Origin: an uncultured Clostridia bacterium
GTDB lineage: Bacteria; Bacillota; Clostridia; TANB77; CAG-508
Assembly (NCBI GenBank): GCA_947628395.1
Contig: CANQZP010000015.1
Span: forward strand, 1 to 22,961
Length of the DNA: 22,961 nucleotides
Direction: 5' to 3'
The notes under the pieces are model-generated. The model was not told where the DNA came from. It searched no databases and saw only the letters and a list, made by a program, of their open reading frames with translations. Position numbers and translations under genes: made by a program. Position 1 is the stretch's first letter. Every line of letters starts with the position of its first letter. Shown here one piece after another: positions 1 through 6,772 of this stretch.

Positions 1-23
1 AATTTTTGTTTTTCTATAGACAT
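1..23 (-). CDS. 5' end of an unidentified gene (partial)
   Basis: An ATG at 23-21 on the minus strand is preceded by a strong Shine-Dalgarno GGAGGT (36-31) at 7-nt spacing. It opens a frame that runs off the window after seven codons (MSIEKQK). It lies downstream of rho in the same direction but has its own promoter-like sequence. Seven residues are too few to identify the product. Confidence 0.6.
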
Positions 24-55
24 ATTCTTTACCTCCAAAATAGATTTACATTAAT

Positions 56-84
56 ATTATAACATTTTTTCTTATAAAAATCTA
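56..84 (-). promoter_or_regulatory. Extended -10 promoter for the gene leaving the left edge
   Basis: The minus strand shows TATAAT (61-56) preceded by the extended -10 dinucleotide TG. A weak -35 TAGATT (84-79) lies 17 nt upstream. The element sits between the rho stop and the ribosome binding site of the partial gene. Confidence 0.5.
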
Positions 85-91
85 TGAATTT

Positions 92-1363
92 TTAAAGTGT
101 TTTTTCGATTTTTTCTATAAATAATTGATTAGTTTTAGTTGAAGTAATTTGAGATATTAATTTTTCAGTTATATCTGCATTAGACATATTGTTCATAGCT
201 CTTCTTATTGAATACATACATTCTAATTCAGGCTTTGTTAAAAGTAAATCTTCTCTTCTAGTTCCAGATTTATTTACATCAATTGCTGGGAAGATTCTCT
301 TTTCAGATAATTTTCTGTCTAAATGAACTTCCATGTTACCTGTTCCTTTAAACTCTTCGAAAATGACGTCATCCATCCTACTTCCTGTTTCAACAAGCGC
401 AGTAGCTAAAATAGTTAGACTTCCAGCATCTTCAGTATTTCTAGCTGCTCCAAAGAAACGTTTTGGTTTATGAAGAGCATTTGGATCTAAACCTCCAGAA
501 AGAGTCTTACCAGATGAAGGTAAAACTAAGTTATATGCTCTTGCAAGTCTAGTAATACTATCTAATAATATAACAACATCTTTCTTTTGTTCTGTAAGCC
601 TTTTAGCCCTTTCTAAAACCATTTCTGCTACTTTTACATGATGTTCAGGTAACTCATCAAAAGTTGAATAAATAACATCTCCTTTAATTGACCTTTTCAT
701 GTCAGTAACCTCTTCAGGTCTTTCATCTATCAATAATACTATTAATTCTATATCAGGATTATTAGTTGTAATACTATTTGCTATTTTCTTTAATATTGTT
801 GTCTTACCAGCTTTTGGTGGTGCAACAATCATACCTCTTTGTCCTTTTCCTATAGGAGATAAAAGATCCATAAGTCTCATAGTATATTCATTTGGCTCAG
901 TTTCTAGTCTTAATCTTTTATTAGGATAAATAGGAATTAAATCATCAAAAGATTTCCTTTTCATTGCATTTTCAGGGTGTTCACCATTTACTTCACCTAC
1001 ATATATTAGTGCCGGAAATTTTTCACCTTCTTTTGGAACTCTCATTATTCCTTTAATATAATCTCCTGTACCTAAATGAAATCTTTTGATTTGTACTGGT
1101 GATATATATACATCTTTTGATGTAGATAAATAGTTATCTCCTCTTAAAAATCCATAACCATCTGGCATTACCTCTAATATACCTTCTGTAATTTGGTCAC
1201 CATCATTGGTTAGCTTATAACCGTTTTCTTTTTTATCTTCTTTTACTTCTTCAAGAATTAACTTATCAATTAATTCTTGTTTTTTTAATTTTGATATATT
1301 TTCTACTCCTTTTTCTTTTGCTAACTCTTTTAATTCTGCAACTGATAACTCATCATAATTCAT
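92..1363 (-). CDS. rho: Transcription termination factor Rho
   Basis: A 423-residue hexameric RNA helicase/ATPase that terminates transcription. A SAP-like Rho N-terminal domain (about 1-40) is followed by an OB-type cold-shock RNA-binding domain (about 58-130) with GYGFLR at 69-74. The RecA-like motor has Walker A APPKAGKTT (181-189), Walker B VVILLD (263-268), the Q-loop LPSSGKTLSGG (281-291) and the R-loop region GTGNMEVHL (340-348). Length and every motif are normal, and there is no large insertion between the N-terminal and RNA-binding domains. The ATG has a G-rich upstream site (TAGGGGG). The divIC terminator lies just upstream, so rho is probably transcribed separately, but I could not define its promoter. 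Two CGG triplets occur on its coding strand, both out of frame. Confidence 0.97.
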   Translation of the reverse strand: MNYDELSVAELKELAKEKGVENISKLKKQELIDKLILEEVKEDKKENGYKLTNDGDQITEGILEVMPDGYGFLRGDNYLSTSKDVYISPVQIKRFHLGTGDYIKGIMRVPKEGEKFPALIYVGEVNGEHPENAMKRKSFDDLIPIYPNKRLRLETEPNEYTMRLMDLLSPIGKGQRGMIVAPPKAGKTTILKKIANSITTNNPDIELIVLLIDERPEEVTDMKRSIKGDVIYSTFDELPEHHVKVAEMVLERAKRLTEQKKDVVILLDSITRLARAYNLVLPSSGKTLSGGLDPNALHKPKRFFGAARNTEDAGSLTILATALVETGSRMDDVIFEEFKGTGNMEVHLDRKLSEKRIFPAIDVNKSGTRREDLLLTKPELECMYSIRRAMNNMSNADITEKLISQITSTKTNQLFIEKIEKTL

Positions 1364-1451
1364 TTTAATATTGCCCCCTATTATTTATATTAAATTTTAA
1401 AATTCAACTTGGAAATTAATTTAAGAATAAAATTTATTTGAATATAAAGAT

Positions 1452-1495
1452 AAAAAAGTAACTATACAAATTTATAATTATAGTATAGTTACTTT
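1452..1495 (-). terminator. Intrinsic terminator of the yabP-yabQ-divIC operon
   Basis: A perfect 13-bp stem pairs 1455-1467 with 1483-1495 around a 15-nt loop. In the minus-strand transcript it is followed by a run of T (1457-1452). The stem is AT-rich and its first arm overlaps the divIC stop codon. It separates the sporulation/division genes from rho. Confidence 0.75.
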
Positions 1496-1773
1496 CCGAT
1501 ATTTACATATACTCTTTCATTAGGTAAATACATATCTAATTGTTCTCTAGCTAATTCTTCAATATATTCAGGAGAATTTACATTCTCTTTTAATGCACAT
1601 AACGATTCTTGATATTCTTCAGCTTCTTTTATTTGTTCTTGATAACTTGCTTGAGATTCTTTATAATAATTTATTTTTGTTTGTTGATGTATAATTGTAG
1701 TAATAAAATAAACTACTAAAAGAATAATAAGTAACTTTATGTATATTTTTTTCATACTAAAAATTTTTTTCAT
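1489..1773 (-). CDS. divIC: DivIC/FtsB-like septum formation initiator
   Basis: A 94-residue bitopic division protein. A short cytoplasmic N-terminus is followed by one membrane segment (about 11-29), a coiled-coil extracellular stretch (about 30-60), and the family C-terminal block SPEYIEELAREQLDMYLP with its typical AREQLxM core. It is expected to join the divisome with FtsL and stabilise septal synthesis. A GAGGT site precedes the ATG at 1773; a second in-frame ATG at codon 7 is possible. The neighbours are yabQ and yabP, the conserved order in spore-formers. Its last codons include ATC GGA, which contains an out-of-frame CGG. Confidence 0.85.
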   Translation of the reverse strand: MKKIFSMKKIYIKLLIILLVVYFITTIIHQQTKINYYKESQASYQEQIKEAEEYQESLCALKENVNSPEYIEELAREQLDMYLPNERVYVNIGK

Positions 1774-1847
1774 TAGTTAAAACCTCATTTAAACAAAACT
1801 ATACATTTATATTATTCTACAAAATAACTTAAAATCCTTCTTTTAAA

Positions 1848-2301
1848 CTACTTTTTTAGATATTTTTGTATTTTTATGTGATTTTTTGATAAAATTTTAT
1901 TAATTATATTTGAAAAATACTTTTTTGGATATAATTTAGAAAAAATAAGCGAAATTTTTGAAAATATTTTTAAAATCGGTGAAACTAATATTTTATTAAA
2001 AAATTTCAGTATTACTGTTCCAAATTTCAATATAAATTTACTAAAAATCAACATATATATAGAAGTACCAAAGAAAAGTCCAATAAATAAATATGCACGT
2101 ATTTTTCCATTATTAAATTCAAAGATAGAATATAATAGAATTATTCCGCGAAATTAGCCAAAAACAAATATCTTCTAAATAAGTAATAATATCAGGGGTC
2201 TTATATGTCCTTCTTAAGATTCTGAAGATGTCAAATAAAAAGCTAAGTAGTATCCCAATAAATATAAATATTAAAAAAACATAATACTGTGATAACATCA
2301 T
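1848..2301 (-). CDS. yabQ: Spore cortex protein YabQ, needs a +1 shift at a CGG codon
   Basis: YabQ is a sporulation membrane protein needed for cortex formation in Bacillus. The first 51 codons give a family-like N-terminus: a membrane segment, then FLFDIFRILRRTYKTPDIIT and the DICFW block. In the zero frame, codon 52 is CGG (2148-2146) and the frame stops at 2119. Skipping one base there gives SGIILLYSIFEFNNGKIRAY and continues through further hydrophobic segments to a stop at 1848, about 150 residues in total. The alignment of FW-x3-G to the family spacing supports one surplus base. The ATG overlaps the yabP stop (ATGA), implying translational coupling. Either this is a recoded functional gene or a frameshift mutation/error; the same CGG context in lysC, secA and DUF4179 favours recoding. 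Confidence 0.75.
2145..2148 (-). other. CGG-associated +1 shift site in yabQ (CGGA read as Gly)
   Basis: The codons read CTA ATT TCG CGG AAT in the zero frame. Reading CGGA as one unit restores TCG-GGA-ATA-ATT (S-G-I-I) and the rest of YabQ. No Shine-Dalgarno-like stimulator or stop codon is present at the shift. Confidence 0.6.
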
Positions 2302-2591
2302 TTAAATATCTTACTTATAAAGTTTCCTTGTTTTTTATCATAGTTTTTATTTGAATACTCTAAACTCCTAATTTCACCTTCTATGATTACATCAGCAGAT
2401 TCTAAGCTTACTTTATTTACTTTAATATTTTCACCTTTAGCTGTTAATAATCCAAGTTCTGTTTCTAATATAACTATTTCATCATCAAAGCTTAAAACAT
2501 CTAAAACACCTGTAATTGTCAATTTATTTCTATTTTCTAAAATAATATTTTGCATTGTATTAACAGGATTTTTTCTTTCTTCTATTTGCAT
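2298..2591 (-). CDS. yabP: Sporulation protein YabP (YabP/YqfC family)
   Basis: A 97-residue all-beta YabP-family protein. In Bacillus YabP works with YabQ in spore coat/cortex assembly in the mother cell. The family pattern is visible: an early NIILENRNKLTITGV strand, VLSFDDEIVILET with the acidic turn, LGLLTAKGENIKV, then VIIEGEIRSLEYS. The start at 2591 has a GGGAGAG site at good spacing. The stop TGA overlaps the yabQ ATG by four bases. A sigma-E-like element lies just upstream, and lysC beyond it ends in its own terminator, so yabP is the first gene of its operon. Confidence 0.88.
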   Translation of the reverse strand: MQIEERKNPVNTMQNIILENRNKLTITGVLDVLSFDDEIVILETELGLLTAKGENIKVNKVSLESADVIIEGEIRSLEYSNKNYDKKQGNFISKIFK

Positions 2592-2622
2592 AAGACATCT
2601 CTCCCTTTTTACTTCTATGATA

Positions 2623-2650
2623 ATTATATGCGCATAATTCAGAATTTAGA
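2623..2650 (-). promoter_or_regulatory. Possible sigma-E-type promoter of yabPQ-divIC
   Basis: The minus strand shows CATATAAT (2630-2623), close to the sigma-E -10 consensus CATAnnnT. A loosely matching TCTAAATT (2650-2643) lies 12 nt upstream. The assignment leans on the mother-cell role of yabP/yabQ and the lack of a good housekeeping promoter; the -35 match is weak. Confidence 0.35.
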
Positions 2651-2672
2651 ACAAATTGGAAAGCATTTATGC

Positions 2673-2709
2673 AAAAAATAAGCACAGAACAAGTTATTCT
2701 GCACTTATT
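2673..2709 (-). terminator. Intrinsic terminator of lysC
   Basis: The stem pairs 2677-2689 with 2697-2709 (AATAAG plus CAGAA helices flanking a 2-nt internal mismatch) around a 7-nt loop. It is followed by six T in the minus transcript. It starts seven bases beyond the lysC stop that is reached only after the +1 shift, which supports that stop as the real gene end. Confidence 0.75.
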
Positions 2710-2715
2710 GATAAT

Positions 2716-3928
2716 CTAATTATCTTTAAAAAATTTATCATGAATAGCATTAACTGCCAAGTCTGCTTCTTCCCTATTTACTAATACAGAAATTTTTATT
2801 TCTGAAGTACTTATAATATGCATGTTAATATTTTTTTCATATAATGCCTCAAACATTTTAGAAGCTACTCCAGGAGTATTTGTTATACCAACTCCGAATT
2901 ACAGAAATTTTTGATAAATCTTTAAAATATAGTATTTCTTTTGCATTGATTACATTAATATTTTCATTTAATATTCTCATTGCTTCTTCTAAGTCATTAT
3001 TTTTCACAGTAAAAGATAAATTTTTATTAACATTTTCGCCAAAAGATTGTACTATAATATCTACATTTATATTATTATCTGCTAATAATTTAAATACTTG
3101 GTATGTTTTACCAACTACATTTTCAAGTCCCATTATCGTTATTCTCGAAATATTATTGTCTTTAGCAATACCACTAATCACATGGCTTTCAAGAGAGCTA
3201 GTTTCGACAATTGTTCCTTGACTTTCTTCCTCAAAAGTGGATTTTACTAAAATAGGAATATCATATTTTTTTCCTATTTCTACACATCTATTATGAAGCA
3301 CCTTAGCTCCCATACTGGCAAGCTCTAACATTTCATCATAAGATAGCATATCCAATTTTTTAACATTTTTAACTATTCTAGGATCAGAAGAAAATACCCC
3401 ATCGACATCTGTATATATTTCACATTTATCAGCTTTTAAAGTTGCAGCTAAAGCTACGGCAGTAGTGTCTGATCCTCCTCTTCCAAGAGTAGTTATCTCA
3501 CTATCCTCATCAATTCCTTGGAATCCTGCTATGATAACAATATAATTATCATCTAACAATTTATTTATTTTATCTTTATTGATGTACTTTATTTTTGCAT
3601 TTCCATGTTCTTTTGTTGTAATAATAGGAATTTGCCAACCAGTCATAGAAATTGCTTTATATCCTAATTTGTTTAATAGCATACTAAGTTTTGAAATTGT
3701 AATTTGTTCTCCAACTGATGTCAAGACATCTAACTCTCTTTTATTTGGATTATTTGTTATTTCTTTAGCTTCTGCAACTAATCTATCAGTAGTCTTACCT
3801 TGAGCGGAAACTACAACAATTATTTTATTTCCTTTTTCGTATTCTTTTATAATATGTTTAGATACTTGTAATAATTTTTCTAAATCTGCAACAGAACTTC
3901 CTCCGAATTTTTGTACTACTATGCCCAT
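2716..3928 (-). CDS. lysC: Aspartate kinase (aspartokinase), needs a +1 shift at CGG codon 345
   Basis: Phosphorylates L-aspartate with ATP, the first step to lysine, threonine, methionine and diaminopimelate (also needed for the spore cortex). The kinase domain has VQKFGGSSV (5-13), TTLGRGGSDTTA and YTDVDGVFSSDPR. Two C-terminal ACT domains follow. In the zero frame the protein ends after 356 residues in a non-homologous tail. The zero frame reads GTA ATT CGG AGT. Skipping one base at CGG (2896-2894) gives VIGVGITNTPGVASKMFEAL and the typical ACT ending with HIISTSEIKISVLV, stopping at 2716: 403 residues, normal for the family. The ATG at 3928 has AAGAAGG upstream. A consensus promoter and an 18-bp palindrome lie in front. 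Without the shift, the second ACT domain and so probably feedback control and dimer formation would be lost. Confidence 0.92.
2893..2896 (-). other. CGG-associated +1 shift site in lysC (CGGA read as Gly)
   Basis: The zero frame reads ATT CGG AGT; reading CGGA as Gly restores I-G-V-G-I, the conserved first strand and loop of the second ACT domain. The only other CGG in this gene (3905-3903, inside TTC GGA of the KFGG motif) is out of frame and harmless. Confidence 0.65.
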
Positions 3929-3962
3929 TGTTTGGCACCTTCTTCATTTATAAGTTAAAGAC

Positions 3963-3980
3963 ATATCTAAATTTAGATAT
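3963..3980. promoter_or_regulatory. 18-bp perfect palindrome in the lysC 5' UTR (possible operator)
   Basis: ATATCTAAATTTAGATAT is self-complementary over all 18 bases. It lies about 13-30 nt downstream of the predicted lysC start point and 35 nt before the ATG, a position suited to a dimeric repressor. No lysine riboswitch would fit in the roughly 65-nt leader. Confidence 0.4.
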
Positions 3981-3999
3981 TGCCATAATAACTATTAAT

Positions 4000-4028
4000 A
4001 TTATATGTTTAATCTAAAATTTATGCAA
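4000..4028 (-). promoter_or_regulatory. lysC promoter (housekeeping type)
   Basis: TTGCAT (4028-4023) and TATAAT (4005-4000) are separated by exactly 17 nt on the minus strand. It abuts the terminator of the upstream mini-gene, so lysC is probably an independent unit. Confidence 0.75.
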
Positions 4029-4029
4029 C

Positions 4030-4058
4030 AAAAAAACACGGAAATAAATTTTCCGTGT
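4030..4058 (-). terminator. Intrinsic terminator of the Cys-rich mini-gene
   Basis: A perfect 9-bp stem ACACGGAAA / TTTCCGTGT (4036-4044 with 4050-4058) has a 5-nt loop. Seven T follow in the minus transcript. It lies 16 nt past the stop of the 39-codon ORF, supporting that ORF as a real gene. Confidence 0.85.
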
Positions 4059-4073
4059 AAATTTAATATTCAA

Positions 4074-4193
4074 TTATCTCCATTCATCACAAGAATTTGA
4101 ACCTTTAGTTGTTTTATATCCTTGTTTTTTGCATTTTCCCCAACCGTCACCATCTGATGACCAGTTTTCACAATTATCACAATATCTTCCCAT
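4074..4193 (-). CDS. 39-residue Cys-rich mini-protein, putative metal-binding
   Basis: This short frame has its own consensus promoter, an AGGAGGT site 8 nt before the ATG and a strong terminator, so it is a compact monocistronic gene. The protein begins MGRYCDNCENW and has four cysteines (5, 8, 21, 35), the first two as CxxC, plus three tryptophans and many charged residues. The spacing CxxC-x12-C-x13-C could bind zinc or be a small rubredoxin-like or zinc-ribbon knuckle. There is no signal peptide or membrane segment. I do not recognise the family with certainty. One CGG is present on the coding strand (in GAC GGT), out of frame. Confidence 0.75.
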   Translation of the reverse strand: MGRYCDNCENWSSDGDGWGKCKKQGYKTTKGSNSCDEWR

Positions 4194-4225
4194 ATTTAAA
4201 ACCTCCTTGCTTAAATACTAATTAT

Positions 4226-4254
4226 ATTATAACAAAAATTGAAATATTAGTCAA
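4226..4254 (-). promoter_or_regulatory. Promoter of the Cys-rich mini-gene
   Basis: TTGACT (4254-4249) and TATAAT (4231-4226) with a 17-nt spacer, near consensus. It sits in the short gap after the prfB stop. Confidence 0.8.
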
Positions 4255-4269
4255 TGATTTTATGTTACT

Positions 4270-5368
4270 TTATTGTTGCTTTAAATAAGCATTTATAAAT
4301 TCATCTAAATCTCCATCCATTACTGACTGAACATTTCCAATTTCATAATTAGTACGATGATCTTTTACAAGTGTATATGGACAGAATACATAAGAACGAA
4401 TTTGACTTCCCCAAGCAATATCTTGCTGAACACCTTTTAAATCTTCTATTTTATCTTTTTGTTCTTTTTCTTTTAAATCTAGTAATTTAGATTTTAACAT
4501 TCTCATAGCAGTTTCTCTATTTTGTATTTGAGAACGTTCTGACTGACATGAAACTACTATATTAGTAGGGATATGAGTTATTCTAACTGCTGATGAAGTT
4601 TTATTGACATGTTGTCCTCCAGCTCCAGAAGCTCTGTAAGTATCAACTCTTAAATCATCTGGATTTATATCTAATTCTATATCATCTGAAATTTCTGGTA
4701 AAACTTCAACAGAAGCAAATGAAGTATGTCTTCTACCATTTGAATCAAAAGGAGATATACGAACTAATCTATGTACACCCATTTCTCCTTTTAAATATCC
4801 ATAAGCATTTTCTCCAATAATTTCAAAAGTAACACTTTTTAATCCCGCTTCTTCTCCATCTAAATAGTCCACTTCTTTTAATACAAATTCATGTTTTACA
4901 GACCACCTAGAGTACATTCTATAAAGCATTTCTGCCCAATCTTGGGATTCTGTTCCGCCTGCACCTGGATGTATAGTTAAAATAGCATTATTTCTATCGT
5001 ATTTTCCAGAGAAAAAAGTTTTAAGTTCTAATTCATCTATTTCTTTTTCTACTGATTTTGTTTCTTTTTTTACATCTTCAAATAATGAATCATCATTTTC
5101 TAATTCTAAAAGTTCAATCATTTCTATAAGACTGTCTAATTTAACTTTAGTTTTGTTATATTCTTGAACTTTATTTTTCAAACTTTTAACTTTTTCAAGG
5201 ACAACTTTTGAAGAATTAGAATTTGTCCAAAAATCAGGTTTAGTAGTTTGTTCTTCTAATTCTTTTAATTGTTTCTCAGAATTAACAATGTCAAAGAGAC
5301 TCACCTAAACTTTCCAATTTAGATTTTAGTAATTGTAAATTTTTTTTGAAATCTTCTAATTCTAACAA
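4270..5368 (-). CDS. prfB: Peptide chain release factor 2, with classical programmed +1 frameshift
   Basis: RF2 recognises UAA/UGA stops and triggers peptide release. The zero frame starts at a TTG (5368) behind an AGAGGAGAG site, encodes 25 codons (LELEDFKKNLQ...LESLGESL) and hits TGA at 5293-5291. A +1 shift at CTT TGA C enters the main frame (DIVNSEKQLKEL...) and gives 365 residues, normal length. The main frame shows the GGQ catalytic motif in RASGAGGQHVNKTSSAVRITH and the tripeptide-type stop-recognition region. An upstream in-frame TGA leaves TTG as the only plausible start. It lies 42 nt after hisS. Its presence shows TGA is a stop here, and shows what classical recoding looks like in this genome. 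Confidence 0.95.
5290..5306 (-). promoter_or_regulatory. RF2 autoregulatory frameshift site
   Basis: The minus strand reads AGGTGAG TCT CTT TGA C: a Shine-Dalgarno-like stimulator, a 3-nt spacer, the slippery CTT and the UGA stop followed by C. This is the well-known layout, in which low RF2 raises +1 shifting. Confidence 0.93.
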
Positions 5369-5410
5369 AAATTCTCACTCTCCTCTATTTTAATTTTAAA
5401 AGTTTAAAGA

Positions 5411-6721
5411 TTATTCTTTAATAAGTTTTACTGCCTCTTCAATATTTATAGTATTCTGCTCTCCTGTAATCATATTTTTTAATGTAACAACATTATTTTT
5501 TACTTCATCTTCACCCATTATTATTACATATTTTACATTTATATTATCTGCATACCTAAATTTTTTCCCTAGCTTTTGTTCTTCTATATTTATTTGAACA
5601 TTCAAATTATTATCTCTCAATTTCCTAGCTACTTCAGCACATGCTTCATATTCATCTGTCATAGATACTACTAATACATCTGAAATACATTCTTTTTCTG
5701 CTGATATTATATTGTTATCAACTAATTGGAAAAATAGTCTAGATAAACCTATTGAGATTCCTACTCCTGGCATTTTTCTATCTGTATAATATTCTGTTAA
5801 ATTATCATATCTTCCTCCTGAACAAACACTGCCTAAGTTTCTATATTTATCTAGAAAAGTTTCATATACTGTTCCAGTATAGTAATCTAATCCTCTTGCA
5901 ATTGTTAAATCTATTTTAAAATTATTTTCAGGAACACCAAATATTTTTACAAATTTTATAACTTGTTTTAATTCATCTAATCCTTCTTGGAAAACTTCAT
6001 TATCTATATTTAATTCTTCTAAAGATTTTATTTTGCTGTCATTATCACCATCTATACAAATAAACTTTATAATTGTTTCTACTTTTTCTTTTTCAACGCT
6101 TTTTAATAACTCATTTTTTACATTATCTATACCTATTTTATCTATTTTATCTATTATTCTTAAAATTTCGCTTGCATCTTCTTCTAATTCTAAACTATTG
6201 AAAAGCCCATTTAAAATTTTTCTATTGTTTATACATATTGTAAAATCATCAAATCCTAAACTTTTAAATGTATTATATATTATTGATGGAATTTCCCCAT
6301 CATTTATAATTGATAATTTTCCATCACCTATAATATCTACATCACATTGATAGAACTCTCTATATCTTCCTCTTTGTGGTTTTTCTCCTCTATATACTTT
6401 TCCAATTTGATATCTTTTAAAAGGAAAATTTAATTTATCATAATATTCAGTAACATACTTGGCTAATGGTACAGTTAAGTCAAATCTTAAAGCTAAATCA
6501 TTTTCACCTTTTTCAAAGCGATAAATTTGTTTTTCAGTTTCTCCACCAGCTTTAGCTAATAATACATTTGCATCTTCAATGATTGGTGTATCTAATGGTA
6601 AGAAGCCATACTTTTCATAAGATTTTTGAATTGTTTCTCTCATTTTGTTAAATAAGATTTGTTCATTAGGTAATAATTCCATAAAGCCTGGTAATGTTTT
6701 AGGTTGCATTTTTTTATTCAT
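5411..6721 (-). CDS. hisS: Histidyl-tRNA synthetase
   Basis: A class II synthetase of 436 residues that charges tRNA-His. Class II motif 1 includes LPLDTPIIED (41-50). Motif 2 spans RYQIGKVYRGEKPQRGRYRE (103-122). The histidine-specific signature ARGLDYYTGTVYE is at 275-287 and motif 3 GVGISIGLSRLF at 319-330. The C-terminal 100 residues form the anticodon-binding domain. The ATG at 6721 has AAGGAG 8-9 nt upstream. It is 51 nt downstream of the ABC exporter and 42 nt upstream of prfB, all in one direction, so it may be co-transcribed from the promoter before the ABC gene. I see no T-box in the short upstream gap. Confidence 0.97.
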   Translation of the reverse strand: MNKKMQPKTLPGFMELLPNEQILFNKMRETIQKSYEKYGFLPLDTPIIEDANVLLAKAGGETEKQIYRFEKGENDLALRFDLTVPLAKYVTEYYDKLNFPFKRYQIGKVYRGEKPQRGRYREFYQCDVDIIGDGKLSIINDGEIPSIIYNTFKSLGFDDFTICINNRKILNGLFNSLELEEDASEILRIIDKIDKIGIDNVKNELLKSVEKEKVETIIKFICIDGDNDSKIKSLEELNIDNEVFQEGLDELKQVIKFVKIFGVPENNFKIDLTIARGLDYYTGTVYETFLDKYRNLGSVCSGGRYDNLTEYYTDRKMPGVGISIGLSRLFFQLVDNNIISAEKECISDVLVVSMTDEYEACAEVARKLRDNNLNVQINIEEQKLGKKFRYADNINVKYVIIMGEDEVKNNVVTLKNMITGEQNTINIEEAVKLIKE

Positions 6722-6772
6722 AAATATTACTCCTTTACTAATTTATTATATTAAATCTTCCTTAATTAAAAA

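Noticed and set aside
1364..1451. Promoter for rho (TTGAAT with an AT-rich -10)
   Set aside because: Spacing and hexamer matches are poor in a region where AT-rich chance matches are common.
1848..3928. yabQ and lysC as ordinary pseudogenes
   Set aside because: Everything downstream of each shift is fully conserved without further stops, terminators follow the shifted stops, and the same CGG context recurs in secA. Independent decay would not give this pattern. Sequencing error stays open.
3929..4029. Lysine riboswitch for lysC
   Set aside because: The predicted 5' UTR is only about 65 nt, far too short, and no matching structure is seen.
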